This document shows positions 1 to 11,945 of a stretch of DNA of 64,000 bases, piece by piece. The stretch's first letter is position 1, and each line of letters starts with the position of its first letter. The translations under genes and the position numbers were made by a program. The DNA is from Kryptolebias marmoratus (lineage: Eukaryota; Chordata; Actinopteri; Cyprinodontiformes; Rivulidae), in assembly GCF_001649575.2 (NCBI RefSeq), contig NC_051437.1, positions 20,995,963 through 21,059,962 of the forward strand, read 5' to 3'. Under the pieces are notes generated by a model. That model searched no databases, was not told where the DNA came from, and saw only the letters and a list, made by a program, of their open reading frames with translations.

Positions 1-1264
1 TAGGAGAGTGAAAACAATTTGCAAGCAATCCAGCTTACATCACATCTCAGCTTTAAAAGCTCAACTCCACACTCTCTATTTCTGAATTGAGCGAAACGTC
101 TTCAGCTACAGAATAGAAGTCCAGTTGTTTTTGTTTTTTAACTTTTTTTGAATTTACCATGGCCTGGATGACTGAGAATCTACACCAACGAATCTGATCC
201 AGTCACAAAGAACCTCCAGATGACAATTTTTTTAAAAACATTTTTAGTTTGTAGACGGCAGAAATCGGTGATGTTCACTGAAATTACAAGTTCACAAATA
301 TTATTTGTTAAACTAGCCTAGTTCTTTGACTTTATGCTTGTCTTTATTTTGCTTTGCCTTTTATATTTCACAAAGCAGAGTAATGTCTGACAAACTTACA
401 TGACCCGTACAACATACAAAACCAGTTTAATTTAATGTCTATTCATTTGACTTGGAGACAAGCATAACAGTAGTGAGGCAAATTCATGGACATGTACAGA
501 ATTTGTTTACGTGATCAACAGAAGGAAAAGAAGCAATGTATAGGTAGAATAAAAAAAATGAATAAATGCAAACCAATTAACCCTTTCACATACACCATGT
601 GATACTGTTATATAATACTCACACAGAGGAATTGATTTGATATTTAAGAACTTCAATAATGAACATCAAATTATTAGCCCCATAATGTACAGTGTGTAGC
701 ACCCCCCTTTGGATGTATATGTGTGACTGCCCTCCGCTGTGACTAATGTATCAAATGTGGCAGCAGGGTCATCTATAAATAACACCATGATGTTCACTCT
801 TGGAGCAGGAAAGATGAGTTGTGTCTGGGCAAATGGATGAATGGGTGAAAAGTGCTGCGGTTGTGTTGTTCTTGTTTTCTTGCTTGCATGCAACAGAGTT
901 TGGGTCACTGAAGTTTTTTTTGAGACAACTGTTCAGATCTTAGGGTCTGACCTACAAGCGCGCTGTCGCACTCACTGAGCGCCTTAGGCTATCATAACAT
1001 TTTCTGAGAGTACACAGCTTGTTCCGCTGGCTTGAACAGCATGGTGGCTAATCTCTGCTACTGCATGGCAGAAGAGGTTAGTGTCTCAGTTTATGTAACC
1101 TTGTAAAACAATAACAACACAGCTGTACTGCTGAGTGAGTAGGCATGTTTTGGCAACCCGATGTCGGTTTAGCTAGACTGACTCAGGTTGTCAGTGGTCA
1201 GTTTTATTCAGCACAAGGCCCACAGACAACTCACCAATTCATTTTCTTTACTCACTTTTCTGTG

Positions 1265-1357
1265 TAGGGTTTCTGGTTTCTATCTCCAGTATTCAATGGG
1301 TATGAGGTCAGTTACACCCTGGACAGGTCTCCAGTCCATCACAGAGCCACATATAAC
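1265..1357 (-). mobile_element. LINE 3'-tail fragment (L2/CR1-like)
   Basis: Read on the minus strand, this fragment carries the words TGTGATGGACTGGAGACCTG and TCCAGGGTGT, followed by CTGGAGATAG. These match the corresponding part of the better-preserved copy at 36161-36447. This is the 3' end of a non-LTR retrotransposon very common in fish introns. Only about 90 bases survive and no target-site duplication could be seen. The L2/CR1-like label is from memory of the consensus, so the exact clade is uncertain. Confidence 0.6.
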
Positions 1358-3212
1358 GCCACATTGAGGGTGTTCAGACCTGTTGTTTGAAATAGATTTT
1401 AGCTATTTGATTGTGATGAAATACTGCTAAATGCAGGTCTAAACTCTTTCAATGCGCATTGAAACATTTTTTTTTCAGACCATCTTTGAAGGTGATCTGG
1501 ACCCCTTTTATCCACTCTGCCCTGAGCAAAGCTAGGACCTCATTTTGAACTGATGTGACCCCACACAAGCAGCTGAGAACAAAGTCTCAGCTGGTAAAAA
1601 AAAAAAAAAAAAACCCAACAAAAGCCAACTCAGCTGCCAGTTGATTAAAGATAATTAAACAACATTTGATGGGAATAGTCTGAAGATTTGTCTCTTTTTA
1701 GTTTGTTTAATTTTGGTTTATTCAGCTAAAAGGTTTAATAAACTGCATAGCAAAATCTTTCTCAAAATCAATGTCTGCTTTGTCAGGATTTTATTAATCA
1801 AAGTGGATTACAGGACATTGTGTGGTTGAGTTTCTTTTTGTTTTATTGTCTTTTTTTGGTTAGTTTTGGACCCACTATGGTCACTGTGTGCCATAATGTG
1901 CTGTGACAATCAGAGGGCAACATTCTGAGCAACAATATGTTGCATTTTAGCCACATAATTAAACTCAAAGCCGATGTTTAATTCACAGTGAAGGTGTGTA
2001 TCAAACAGCTGTCAGCTGCTCTTGCTTGCTGTGACATTTAGTTTTGTGAAGTCACTAATCATCATAGGTATATGCACCTTTTTTCTCGTATATTGAGTCT
2101 GTTAGATAATTGAGCTCCTTAAGAAAAAACCCTGCAAAACAGTGACTTAAATGGCTCTGAATATTGTTAATATCAACAGATTAATATAGTTTAGAAGTCT
2201 GACTCTATTGTCATTTTAACAGAAACATCAGCAGACCTGCTGTTTGTTGCTCATTTTGTGTTGTGGGGGTCAGATAAATTCAGGCAGTAGTTAAGCTGTC
2301 TGCTACCTTGGTTTGAAACCATCTACCGTTTTGCTCAACATAAGATGGTCAAAGAAAAACTAATATAAGACATCAAATGTGTTTTTTGTTACTAGTGTAG
2401 TGGCAGCTGACAGTTTTTATTGTTTATCATGTTATTTGATCACTATGCTCCAGTCTTCATATAACAATTGCATTCATTACCTGCAAACTGTCTTTAATTT
2501 TGTTTTCCAGAAGAACACTGACAGCAGCAGTAGTACGAGTTTTTTTTCTATCTAAAATACAATTTATAACTAATGATAAAAACCTTGAGACAGATTAAAA
2601 CGAATGTTTGTAATTGCTGCTAAATAAATTTACATCAGATTAATTAACTTTATTTCATTCACCGACCCTGTACACATTTATAAATTCTTCTAGGATTATT
2701 TTCGTCAGTTAGTTTGTCTAAATTTAGCTGAACATAGCAGTGGAATCTAAAAAAAGCACCTTTGTTTAGATAAGGAACACCTTACTGTGATACTGGGATG
2801 AAAGCTTTTGATTGTTTAACCGTTATTGTTTTCTTGCCACAACTGTTCCTTTGTCCAAAACTAATGATTTCCTTCCCTTTGTCCACAAGTTCACCATAGG
2901 AGGTCCGTGAAGTGTACACACAGAGACAGAGAGGAAAAGCTGGAGTGTTTCATTATAGTCTGTATTCACTGGATTACAGAACTTTGTTGATAGTCATTGT
3001 AGTCAAATGCACTTGAAGCACTATCTCCTGAAGCCAGCTGTGCTGAGGGTCTTTGATTTCCATGTGCTTGTGTGGACCAGCCTACCCCCCCTAGACTTTC
3101 TCTAGAAATGGTACAGTCCATTTAAAAAGGTGCTTGTCATCTCTCAATGCTCTGTGTCCTTTCAACAGTCAGCTGCGGGGTGCACATTTCATGGGGGTAG
3201 TGCTGGCTCTCT

Positions 3213-3314
3213 GACACACACACAGACACACTCATGCTGTTACGGAACTCTCACAGAAACACACACAGGCATGCTTTCACACTGATCCACTCACACAACA
3301 CACACACACACACC
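3213..3314. repeat. Interrupted CA microsatellite
   Basis: This tract holds several short (AC)n runs separated by unique sequence, with the purest run at 3299-3312. It lies about 250 bases upstream of the kazrin exon acceptor. CA-rich intronic tracts near exons are known binding sites for hnRNP L-type splicing regulators, so a role in exon choice is possible, but nothing here demonstrates it. Confidence 0.8.
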
Positions 3315-3562
3315 ATTTCTAAAATATACACTCCCTCTAGCAAATACACATTTCCCCTGAGCCAGATATGTCTCTTTAAGGGAAAAGGACAAACAGCTAT
3401 GAGGATTTAAGTTTGCTGGGTTTTTTTTCCTTTAAGAAAGGATTGAGAAGAAGTCAGGAGGAGGACTGAAAGAGGAGGATTTTATTTGGGGACATCTTCC
3501 TTGTAAGGAAATGGTCAACTTGTCAGCATGACACCGTGTTTGGATTTCCCTCTCTCCCTCAG

Positions 3563-3752
3563 GCAAAAATCCTGAAAATGATGGATGACAACAAACAGCT
3601 GGCCCAGCGCATCGATGGGGCCATTCAGTCAGCCAGCCAGGAGGTGACCAACCTGCGGTCAGAGCTGAGCGCCACCAGTCGCAGACTGGCCGAGCTGGGA
3701 GCGACGGACTCCTCTGCCAGCATGCTTGAGACCCTGCAGCACAACCACAATG
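3563..3752 (+). CDS. kazn: Kazrin N-terminal coiled-coil exon
   Basis: This is an internal or first coding exon of kazrin, a cytoplasmic adaptor that associates with periplakin, ARVCF-catenin and endosomal/dynein-dynactin machinery and affects junctions and the cytoskeleton. The translation contains MMDDNKQLAQRIDGAIQSAS, then EVTNLRSELSATSRRLAEL. This is nearly identical to the start of human kazrin isoform E as I remember it (MMEDNKQLALRIDGA...). The residues form amphipathic heptads, as expected for the start of the family's coiled coil. Translation probably starts at the tandem ATGs 3578 and 3581; the second has A at -3 and G at +4, a good Kozak context. Five codons before them (AKILK) are also open, so an upstream coding exon in phase 0 is possible. 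The acceptor is TCTCTCCCTCAG and the donor is ATG|GTAAGA. The exon is 190 nt and ends in phase 1. After the conserved core, the tail (GATDSSASMLETLQHNHN) differs from the Gly/Pro/Ala-rich linker I recall in human. Whether this is the a or b teleost paralogue cannot be told. Confidence 0.86.
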
Positions 3753-5799
3753 GTAAGAGAGACTCTTGGAGTGTGCAGAGAGCCCAACTGCATATTCAGA
3801 TGCAGCAAACATGTGGAGAGGTTTTAGATCCAGCTGTTGGTAAATATGCAATGTGTATTGTTGTGTTTCTGCATGTAACAGATGTTATCAAAAATCAAGC
3901 TGAAAAAGTCAGTTGGTGAAGGAACTGAATAAAATAGATGAGGGGTTTCTGTTGACTTGAGCCCATTCTTAGTTGTCCCTTATTTCTTCTTTCATGTTGA
4001 ATAATTAACCCCTTGAACCTTTAAGAGGGGGGTTGGTGCTGCACTTCTGTGAGGCAGAGGGGGTAAAGTTACAGCGTCTTTTAAGTCTCAGGCAGTCTGT
4101 GTGCTAGTCCACTTGGTTCTCCCTTAACTGGACAGAGGATCTGAGTCTATTGAAGGGAAAAGGAAGGAGGGTTAGTGTCAGGGTTGCCGTGGGTGACTGT
4201 TACTGAGCTGTTTGAATGGCTGCAAAGTCTGTCCTCTGCATGTTTGTGTGCATTGCAGCTGCTTTGTCCTTTTTGATTTATTTTTTTCACTTGGTTTGAC
4301 ATATAGATAGGTAACAGATGTCAACTTAATTTTCTTTGTACATGCATAATCATGGTTTGCCGCAGAGGTTTGTGTAGACATGTTTGCCTATGGGTTCCAT
4401 GTCCTTTCAACTTCTGGCACACACACTCTCACTCTTGCTGTTTCCATAGCAGTCAGCTGGTACAGTGAGCTGGGTGAGAGAATATGTTCCGTCAACCCTG
4501 GCAGCGCACTGCTGTGAAACAACATCTTCCTCAGATACTTCCGAGCTCAAGCTTACTTATAGACCTGCAGTGTTTCCTCTTCTAAATTCAGAAGCTGATG
4601 TAAAACTTTTCTTTTTTTTTTAACTGATATTGAGTTTTTAGTCCTTAAATGACCTCTGTTGGGCTTTTTAAAAGAGGAAAAAGTGAAGAGTGACTGTTTT
4701 ACATAGCTGACCAGGGGCAGTTTTGACTTGTGTCAGAACTGTTTGTAGTGAACTGAGCAGGTTGCTCTGTTTCACAGTTATTTCTCTTCTCTTGTATATG
4801 TGTGCCGTACATTATCTCCTTAATACTGATGCATGCTCACGTTCCTGCTGTTACCATAGCAGTGTGCCAGTGTGAGAGGTGATGAGCATTCCTCTGGGAG
4901 GGTTTGATCACTGATGTCATCATCCCTTGTTGCTGCTTGTCAGCTCAGCTGAAATGATGCCAGCGATGAACATGTTCAGTGATGGAATCACAATCATCTT
5001 TGAGAATATTCATGGAATTCACATTTACATTGCAGAGACAGAAGGAATTAAAACTCCATGACTGCTTAACTCTTGTTTTAGTCACAGCAGTTTTAAAATA
5101 TGTTTTCCAGAACTGACTCCTGTCTATGGATTTCTCTTAATCTGGATTCTGTCTGACACAATTAAATGGGAAGAGTGCTAAGTGTTTCTTATTGTCACAG
5201 TCTTCAAAAAAATGGCATGCACACATGTCCTTTTCATTCTGAAGATTGTGATTCCTCGTTCTTGCCTTTGTTTGACCTGTATAGCTTCCCTGTGTCATTG
5301 AATCTCAATCAATAGGTCTTTTTTTTCCCTTTCAGACCCACTTATTGCAATCTGTTTCTCAACCCCCCTTTTGTTCTAACTGTTCTTTAAAAGCTCAGAG
5401 TGTATTATAGAAACAACCAGGGACAGGGGGATTAGGTAATTTATCACAAGTGGCTGTATTGGGAAGAGAGGCGTGTGGTTAAAGTCACTGGTTCATTGCA
5501 CAGCTGGTAAAGTGGAAGTCCCAATAGAATTTATATTGGGGGTGTTTTCTGGACTTCACTATAAGCACCACTAACCTTGCTTGCAGGCCAGCGGACCTTA
5601 ATTGTGTTCCCACTGCCTATGGGGTTTGCATTTGCATGCTATATTAATCTTAGTGGCTGCAAAGTTTTAAATATACTGGAAATGTAAATATATTTAAACG
5701 ACTTTTGCTACGTATTCCAAGAATTTACATAACGGAACACAGTTCAATTTTTTTGGTACCAGCAGAAATTTTAGGCAGATGTCTCACTGCTATTACACA

Positions 5800-6055
5800 G
5801 AAACACAGTTTTACCAAAACAATAATTTTTTTTTGTCGTTTCGATAAACATCCTTGTAACACATCACAGTTTTTAGAAACGTCTCCATCTACATGAAAAC
5901 ACTGAAAATGACCCAGAACATTGTGTTAATGAAGCCAAGCCTGCAGGTGGCGCTGTAAAAACATCATCGCTGTCTGGACATGAGATTAACACAATAAAAA
6001 CAACTTTTGTGTGTTCACAAAATCTGTCCTTGTGTGGACAGAACCTTAGTCTCAG
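5800..6055. mobile_element. Possible degraded non-autonomous DNA transposon
   Basis: The words AACGTCTCCATCTACATGAAAAC, GCAGGTGGCGCTGTAAA and TGTGTGGACAGAACCTTAG, in this order, resemble a hAT-like short transposon common in fish. The resemblance is from memory only. I could not define terminal inverted repeats or a target-site duplication. The stretch has no coding potential. It may equally be unique intron sequence. Confidence 0.3.
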
Positions 6056-9000
6056 AACTGAGTTGGTGGATAGGTGTGAAGGGAGAGGATTCTAGCCTAC
6101 AGTGCTGTTGTTGATATGCTGAGCCATTCCAGCTTCGAAGCAATCGTTATTGCAATATGTCACCAACTCGATTGCTTCATGTCCGTACAACTACAGGCAG
6201 CTTAAAGTCATAGTGTGAAAGGACCTAATGACTGTCAGTTGCCTAGGTCCTGAGGCAGTCAAACACGTCTAGATGATTACTTGTCCAAAAATCTGCCTAA
6301 TGTTTGGTTTGAGGCATATGTGATGTTATACAGTGTTTTTTTCCCCCAAACTTAGCATTGTGCATTATTTCTGAACAGTTCCACCTTTGTCTAGAATGTC
6401 TGCAGGAGATTGTTCCAGATATGTTTGTGCTTTCAAATGCAGCTTACTAAATCTAAGTCATAATGTTGTACTCTTTTTGGAGAAGAGAGATTTTGTTTCG
6501 TTAGAGGTTTGTTTCTTGACTCTCAAACTAGAGTCCAGCAAAGTGACAGCTCATCAGCTTTTATGAAGGTTTTTATGGTTGCTGATCAGTTAATAAAGTG
6601 CATTTTATGAGCAGAAGCCATTTGCTACTTACAGTTATAATTCCTATTTTTTTACACACTTAGGTGTTCTGCAGTTTGGCTTAGTTTTTTTCTTTTTTTA
6701 AACACAGTATTATGTGTTGTTCATCTAAGGCTATATTTACCTTTCAAGATGCTCTTGACGTAGACGCTGTTTTTGTTGTACCCTCAGCTCGACCTCTATT
6801 GTTTTTCTTTTCTGCTATTTTTAATTACACTACAAACTGAAAGCTACAGAAAAAAAGCCCTGCAGTGTTCTTACAATATTTTAGCGCTTCGTGGACATCA
6901 ATATTTTCAGTTTTCTTAAGGCTGTTTAACTGTTTGGAGACAATTATTGCTTTGAATTGATGGTGCAAGTTTTTATGCTCCCTTGCATTCATCAAAACAG
7001 AAATTTTGACTAGCAACATACAGTTTTCTACGCTGCTGTGTATAAAAATAAAAACAAGCTTTGCTGTCTTGTTAAAGGGTCGATTGGAGTGCACAGACAA
7101 TTTATACTAAGTATAAATCCAAGCTATGGAAGAAAAGAGTCAAATAAATTATATTAAACTGCTCATGTGTGAAACAGTGTCACAACAAATATAACTTCTA
7201 CAGAAACCAAACTGTACAGTTTGTGGTGTCTCTCACACTTTATTTAAAAAGAAAAATGTTTACATTTTAACTCTTGAGGACCAAAGTCTTGATCACTGGC
7301 TCTGCAGCATCAAGCCCTGAGGCATAACCATTTTAAAGTTCCTTTAAAACCAAGTTGGGATCCTGTCAAATTTTTTGTACAGTAATTTATGTATAGAATA
7401 TTGTCTTGATGTAGCTTCGAGGTATTTGTTTCCACATAAATTGTATCTTTACTGTCTTTTGTTTTGAAACAGAGCCTAGGCAACCTGATACCTTTCAACA
7501 TGACTTTGCGTTTCTGTTCTTCAACATATTTCCTGTATTGATTTCAGAAACAGGTATACACAAGAGTAGTGGGTGTAGCATACCTGCATTGTAACTGGCA
7601 AAGAAACACAAAAAGTGATACTATACCATGATGATGCAGTCATAAAAGACTGCAGTAAAATGCCCCAAACTGTGAAAATGGCATCAAGTCTCATTAGTGT
7701 TTTTTTTGTCAGTGGAGATGGGTTTTGAGTCCTTATCTGTCTACTGTATGAGGATGAGAAGCTTAATGACTTGTGTAGGGAAAAAAATAGTTCTCCTCAG
7801 GTTTCATGTTTATGGCACATTTTATAGTCATTTATTTGACAGAGTCAACCAACAGATGGTTACTCAGCAACGCAGTCCTCAAAAGTGCAACAGAAAATAG
7901 GATTGCTGCTATTGCCTTTGGCAAACATCATTTAGCTCCTCTAATGACATCAAGTGCTGTAAGTTTTACAATATACCCCAAGTATATAAAGATTCTCCAC
8001 CAAAGTGAGGCTGTTTCTCAAATGAAAAGACTCAAGTCAGTGAGATTACCAAGGTTAAAGCCTTAACATGTTGCTGAAGGTTGTAATTAGGTCCATGAGG
8101 TGTGATGAGGGATGTCAGTCAGCAACCATATGGTTAAAGGTCATTCCTTACATATAGTCAATCACTTGGCGATTACCATGCAGGATATATTTAAAAAGAT
8201 GATGTGCTGTTATGCACATGTGTACTCATCAGAATCTGGTGTGCAATTTTTTATATTGCTGTTTTTAATATGTGTATCTAGACACCTTCTCAATAAATGT
8301 GATAAGCTATTGAACATGGGAGAAAATGAAGTTTCCACACAGTCATCATTGGGTTTGATTCACAATATAACTCTTGTATTAATTAACCCACTCACCAACA
8401 GAACAAGATTATTTGATCTGGCCTACCATACATATATATTTAACTGTTTGAATTGGTCTGCTTGCATTAATGACTTTGAGCATCTCTTAGGTATGTAAAT
8501 TTATGTTGCCCTTTGTCCTTCACCCCGCCTGTCCTAAAAAGTAATGCTAGCATACACTTTCACAGGCAGCGGCAGATGGTTTGAGTAAGTGTCCTCTGTA
8601 CTCTGTGACATTGCACATATTTAAATGCCATGAAATGCAAACGCTCAGCTGTGTTTTGCAAAACTGTGGAGGCAGAGGTTGAGCGTAAAGGGAAAATGCA
8701 ATGTTAATGTTGTTTTTCCGTCATTTGCAGGATGATTTTAAATAGGCTTTGTCTCCATGTGGCTGGGGTAAATAATAGTGGTCAACGAACACTGTAGGGC
8801 TGATTAAAATACTCGGTAATGTGATGTAAAGTTTCATTAGTGGGTAATGGTGGGTAGTGGACATATATGCTTTTCTATACTGCATCCACTGCAGCCTCTG
8901 TTTAGCATTTGTTCTTTGTGTGTCATGCAGCCCAGATTAAACATGTTAGCATAAACACATTCCTCCAGATAACGTGGAAGAGAATAATTTTGAACTGTAT

Positions 9001-11149
9001 TCCTGCCAGGGACCCTCAAGGAAATAAAATGGAAAATTAAAGCACTAGAATTTATGCAATGCTATAAAGCAATTACACTGTATGGAGCTATGGTATAAAA
9101 ATCTCCATGTTGATAGATCTGTTCTGTAGCCCCAGAAAATGGCTCATAATAGGCTGATATAAGATATAAAGAAACTGTGTTCTTCTCAAACATAGAGCTC
9201 TCCCCCACAGGTTTTTGAATGATGTGATGTGATAGAATGGGGATTGCTGTGGCATTACAGAAAATTTGTCTAAAATTACTTACAATGAGGCAGCTTGCTG
9301 CAGTGGAGGTGAAATGACATGAGATGACAAAGATGTAAGTTTTACCTGCATGCTTTTCTGTCATTTTTATTTCTGTGAGATCAACACTTTGTTGTTACAA
9401 TAAGCTTTGGTGCTGTGTGCAGATAGTAGTAATGGTAAAATCTACTTTGTTTGTTAGAGCTCCTCATGCAAACATTTTGAAAGCATACCCTTTGTAGTAT
9501 ACAACTTGGAATAAATTATTATTCCTATAAATTATTTATTCTCTAAACAATTCATGTTGCAAAACATGTTGAAGACTCTGTCCATAACAAATATTGCAGA
9601 ACAGTTTTTTTTATTATGTCCTGATCTCATAACCAAATATTACATTTATATTTTTGCAACAAAATATATAACATCTGCAGCTCAATATGACAATAACCTT
9701 TTGAATGCAGGTAAAGTTGTTTAGAGTTACTGTACAGTACTGCACAGTCATTGTTTTGCCTATAAGCATCCAACAAACTGGCTGGTCTTGGGTCAGATTT
9801 CCTCTTGCTCATGTCCTAGTGCAATCGATTACAGACTGACAAATAGAGTCAAATCTCGGATCACTGAGTCCTTTGTTTATCAGGCCTCTTCCACCAGCTC
9901 AGATGAACAGGTTAGAGTTTGTTTCAAAAGGATAAGGAAAGTAGGATGCCATGTTTTTGTCCCAAAGCAATGGCATTCAGTGTTGACAAGGTAGTTTTCT
10001 GGATATTAAATACTCCCATCTACATCCCACATTCTTTACTTGATATGTTGCTTAGATTGGAGCCCTTAATTATTGATGTTGTTAAGAAAACCTACCCTTA
10101 TGGTATTCTAAAGATAATTAGGCTGTCTGGCTGAAGTTTGTTTTACTCAAAAGGTCAGATTTCATCTTTCTTTAGCTGTGATTATTTTGCTCAACCAAAC
10201 TTGTGAGCATTGCTTGCACCAAAGAGCCAGAGGTCATTACAGATGCATTACTTTATAAAATTTATGCCTTATAATGCAAGGTTAACTTGAATTTATTGCT
10301 AATATGTAATGACAAGCAGCTAATTTGTGGTCCACTGCCCACTTGATCATCTGTTAGACTGCAAAGCTTACATCATGTAAATTCATGTGCCAGTGTGTAG
10401 TCTTTCAGCCAACAATGCACGGACAACCATAAAACTTTAATTTTAAAAGCAGCACCAAAGAAAAACAGACAAAGAAGACCTCAAGTATGATCACAAGCAG
10501 AAGAAAGACAACAACAAAGAAAATTGTTTGAGGAAAATACTGTGTGAGGAAATTTGCTGTTATCCACATGTAGACAATTTATTCCTTAGAAACTACAATC
10601 ACACAAAACCTGTGTCTGCTTCTTTGTCAGAATTGCTGCCTCCTATAGGCTGCTTTGACTGACATCATCAGTATGGGTGAACAAGATGTGCGTCCACCAT
10701 GCTGGAGAACAAACAAAGCGAATTAAAATGAAGATGACTTTCTTTTGCAAGTTTTATTCATTTACTAATTTTGTTGGCCCACACACTAAAAAACGGCCAG
10801 CTGACTAGTAACAATATTGGCAGAATTTGAAGTTAGTGAACTTCTATAACTCCTATGATGATGTGCATGTGTGGAAATGTCCAAACAATCCAATTTGTTG
10901 ATTACCTTTCCTGATATTGTGAATTATCTGGTCTTCAATCTGAGCTCATTCGTGAGTGAAGACCTCAAGGTAGATAATACTCAATTTAAAATTTCCACAT
11001 GATCACAAATAGTTAAATATGGAGTTTTTTTTTTTTTTCCTTTATGCCACTTGCTATCTCATTTGTTTAAGTTAATGAATATATCAACGTTCAGCAGACA
11101 CAGATTGTTTGTTTTGGTCAGTTAGTTAAGTCTGGTCGTTGCTAATATG

Positions 11150-11360
11150 AGTGATCACCCTGGCTCCAATTGTCCATCCATCAGCAGGCCGGCTGTCCAG
11201 CCAGCTGGTGCCTGCTGGGTTGGAGAGGCGGACCGGGGAGGCGTGCATGTCACAGTGGTGGCAGGTGGGCCCCACGTCAGGTATCGTAGTGCCTGCTGGT
11301 ACAGACGGGCCTGTCTCAGAGCCACACAATGGAGGAGGGACAGCACATGTGTGGCTTAAA
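11150..11360. other. GC-rich island of unknown origin
   Basis: This block is visibly much richer in G and C than the surrounding AT-rich intron and contains several CpGs (GCGGACCGGGGAGGCG, CCACGTCAGG, TATCGTAG, AGACGGGCC). Short open frames exist on both strands, but their translations look like GC-driven random sequence (Pro, Gly, Ser, Trp and Arg rich) and match no family I recognise. The word GTGCCTGCTGG occurs twice (near 11208 and 11290), hinting at internal repetition. It could be an old repeat insertion, a CpG-rich regulatory element or an alternative promoter of the host gene. No splice-flanked exon with a convincing frame was found. Confidence 0.4.
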
Positions 11361-11701
11361 GAGATGGAGGCATTGTGAGTTGTGTGTATGCCAAACCTGA
11401 CAAATTGGATAAAGCTTCTAGTGGATCGCAAGGGCAGTGCCAGTGTGAAGCTGACATATGAAGAAGACACGCACAGTGGATGGGAACAGCAGAGTGGAGG
11501 AGCGCAGATGTGTTTGATCACAACACTGGCATCATGCTGAAGGAAAAGGAATATTTCTGTTCTTCGTTTGAAATACAATATCAGATTTAATACACATAAT
11601 GCAGAATTATATTACATTGAAATATGTATATATTTTTCAGTTTGAACTTTTCATCATCTACCTTGTTTATGTCATTAATAAAAATTTTTGTAGCAATAAA
11701 A

Positions 11702-11945
11702 AATACAGCCCAGTACTCATAAGATGCATACTATGTACTTTCAAAGTACAAACTTAGTGTGTACCTGGCCTATAACTGGTTCGTACTGTCAGGGTACCTA
11801 CTTGGTACTTACAAGGTATGTATCTGGTACCTCCTCTGTAAGCACAGGTTAACAAGTCACTGCAAGATACAACCTGATGCTTGTAGGTATTAGGTATGTA
11901 TCAGGTAGGTACTCTGTAAGTACCAGCTAATTACTGGGCTGTATT
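11702..11945. mobile_element. TA-flanked MITE with perfect 14-bp inverted ends
   Basis: The left end AATACAGCCCAGTA (11702-11715) is the exact reverse complement of the right end TACTGGGCTGTATT (11932-11945). Both ends include a TA dinucleotide that could be the target-site duplication of a Tc1/mariner-type insertion. The interior is built of degenerate tandem words based on GGTACCTAC, GGTACTTAC and GGTATGTAT. It has no coding capacity and is 244 bp long, as expected for a MITE. The superfamily is inferred from the TA alone. Confidence 0.8.

Larger units (their letters stand above)
1..3562 (+). other. Upstream intron (or 5' flank) of kazrin gene
   Basis: No coding exon is visible on either strand; the short open frames are AT-rich and resemble no family I know. 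The stretch contains an old LINE tail near 1.3 kb, a pure A run at 1596-1613, and a CA-rich tract from 3213 to 3314. It ends in a pyrimidine-rich stretch and AG at 3561-3562, a convincing splice acceptor. This implies at least one further exon upstream of the window. If the acceptor were not used, this would instead be promoter or 5' untranslated sequence of a short kazrin isoform. No CpG-rich promoter-like island is visible here, which favours the intron reading. Confidence 0.6.

Noticed and set aside
3432..3851. 139-codon open frame on the minus strand over the kazrin exon
   Set aside because: It is the antisense shadow of the conserved plus-strand exon and has no family resemblance.
6137..6178. 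10-bp inverted repeat GAAGCAATCG / CGATTGCTTC with 22-base loop
   Set aside because: It is short enough to occur by chance in a window of this size, and no flanking signature supports it.
8112..8498. 128-codon plus-strand open frame
   Set aside because: It is random-looking AT-rich sequence with no recognised motif.
11126..11578. 150-codon minus-strand open frame over the GC-rich island
   Set aside because: The length is explained by high GC lowering stop frequency. The translation is unlike any known protein, and other frames are open too.
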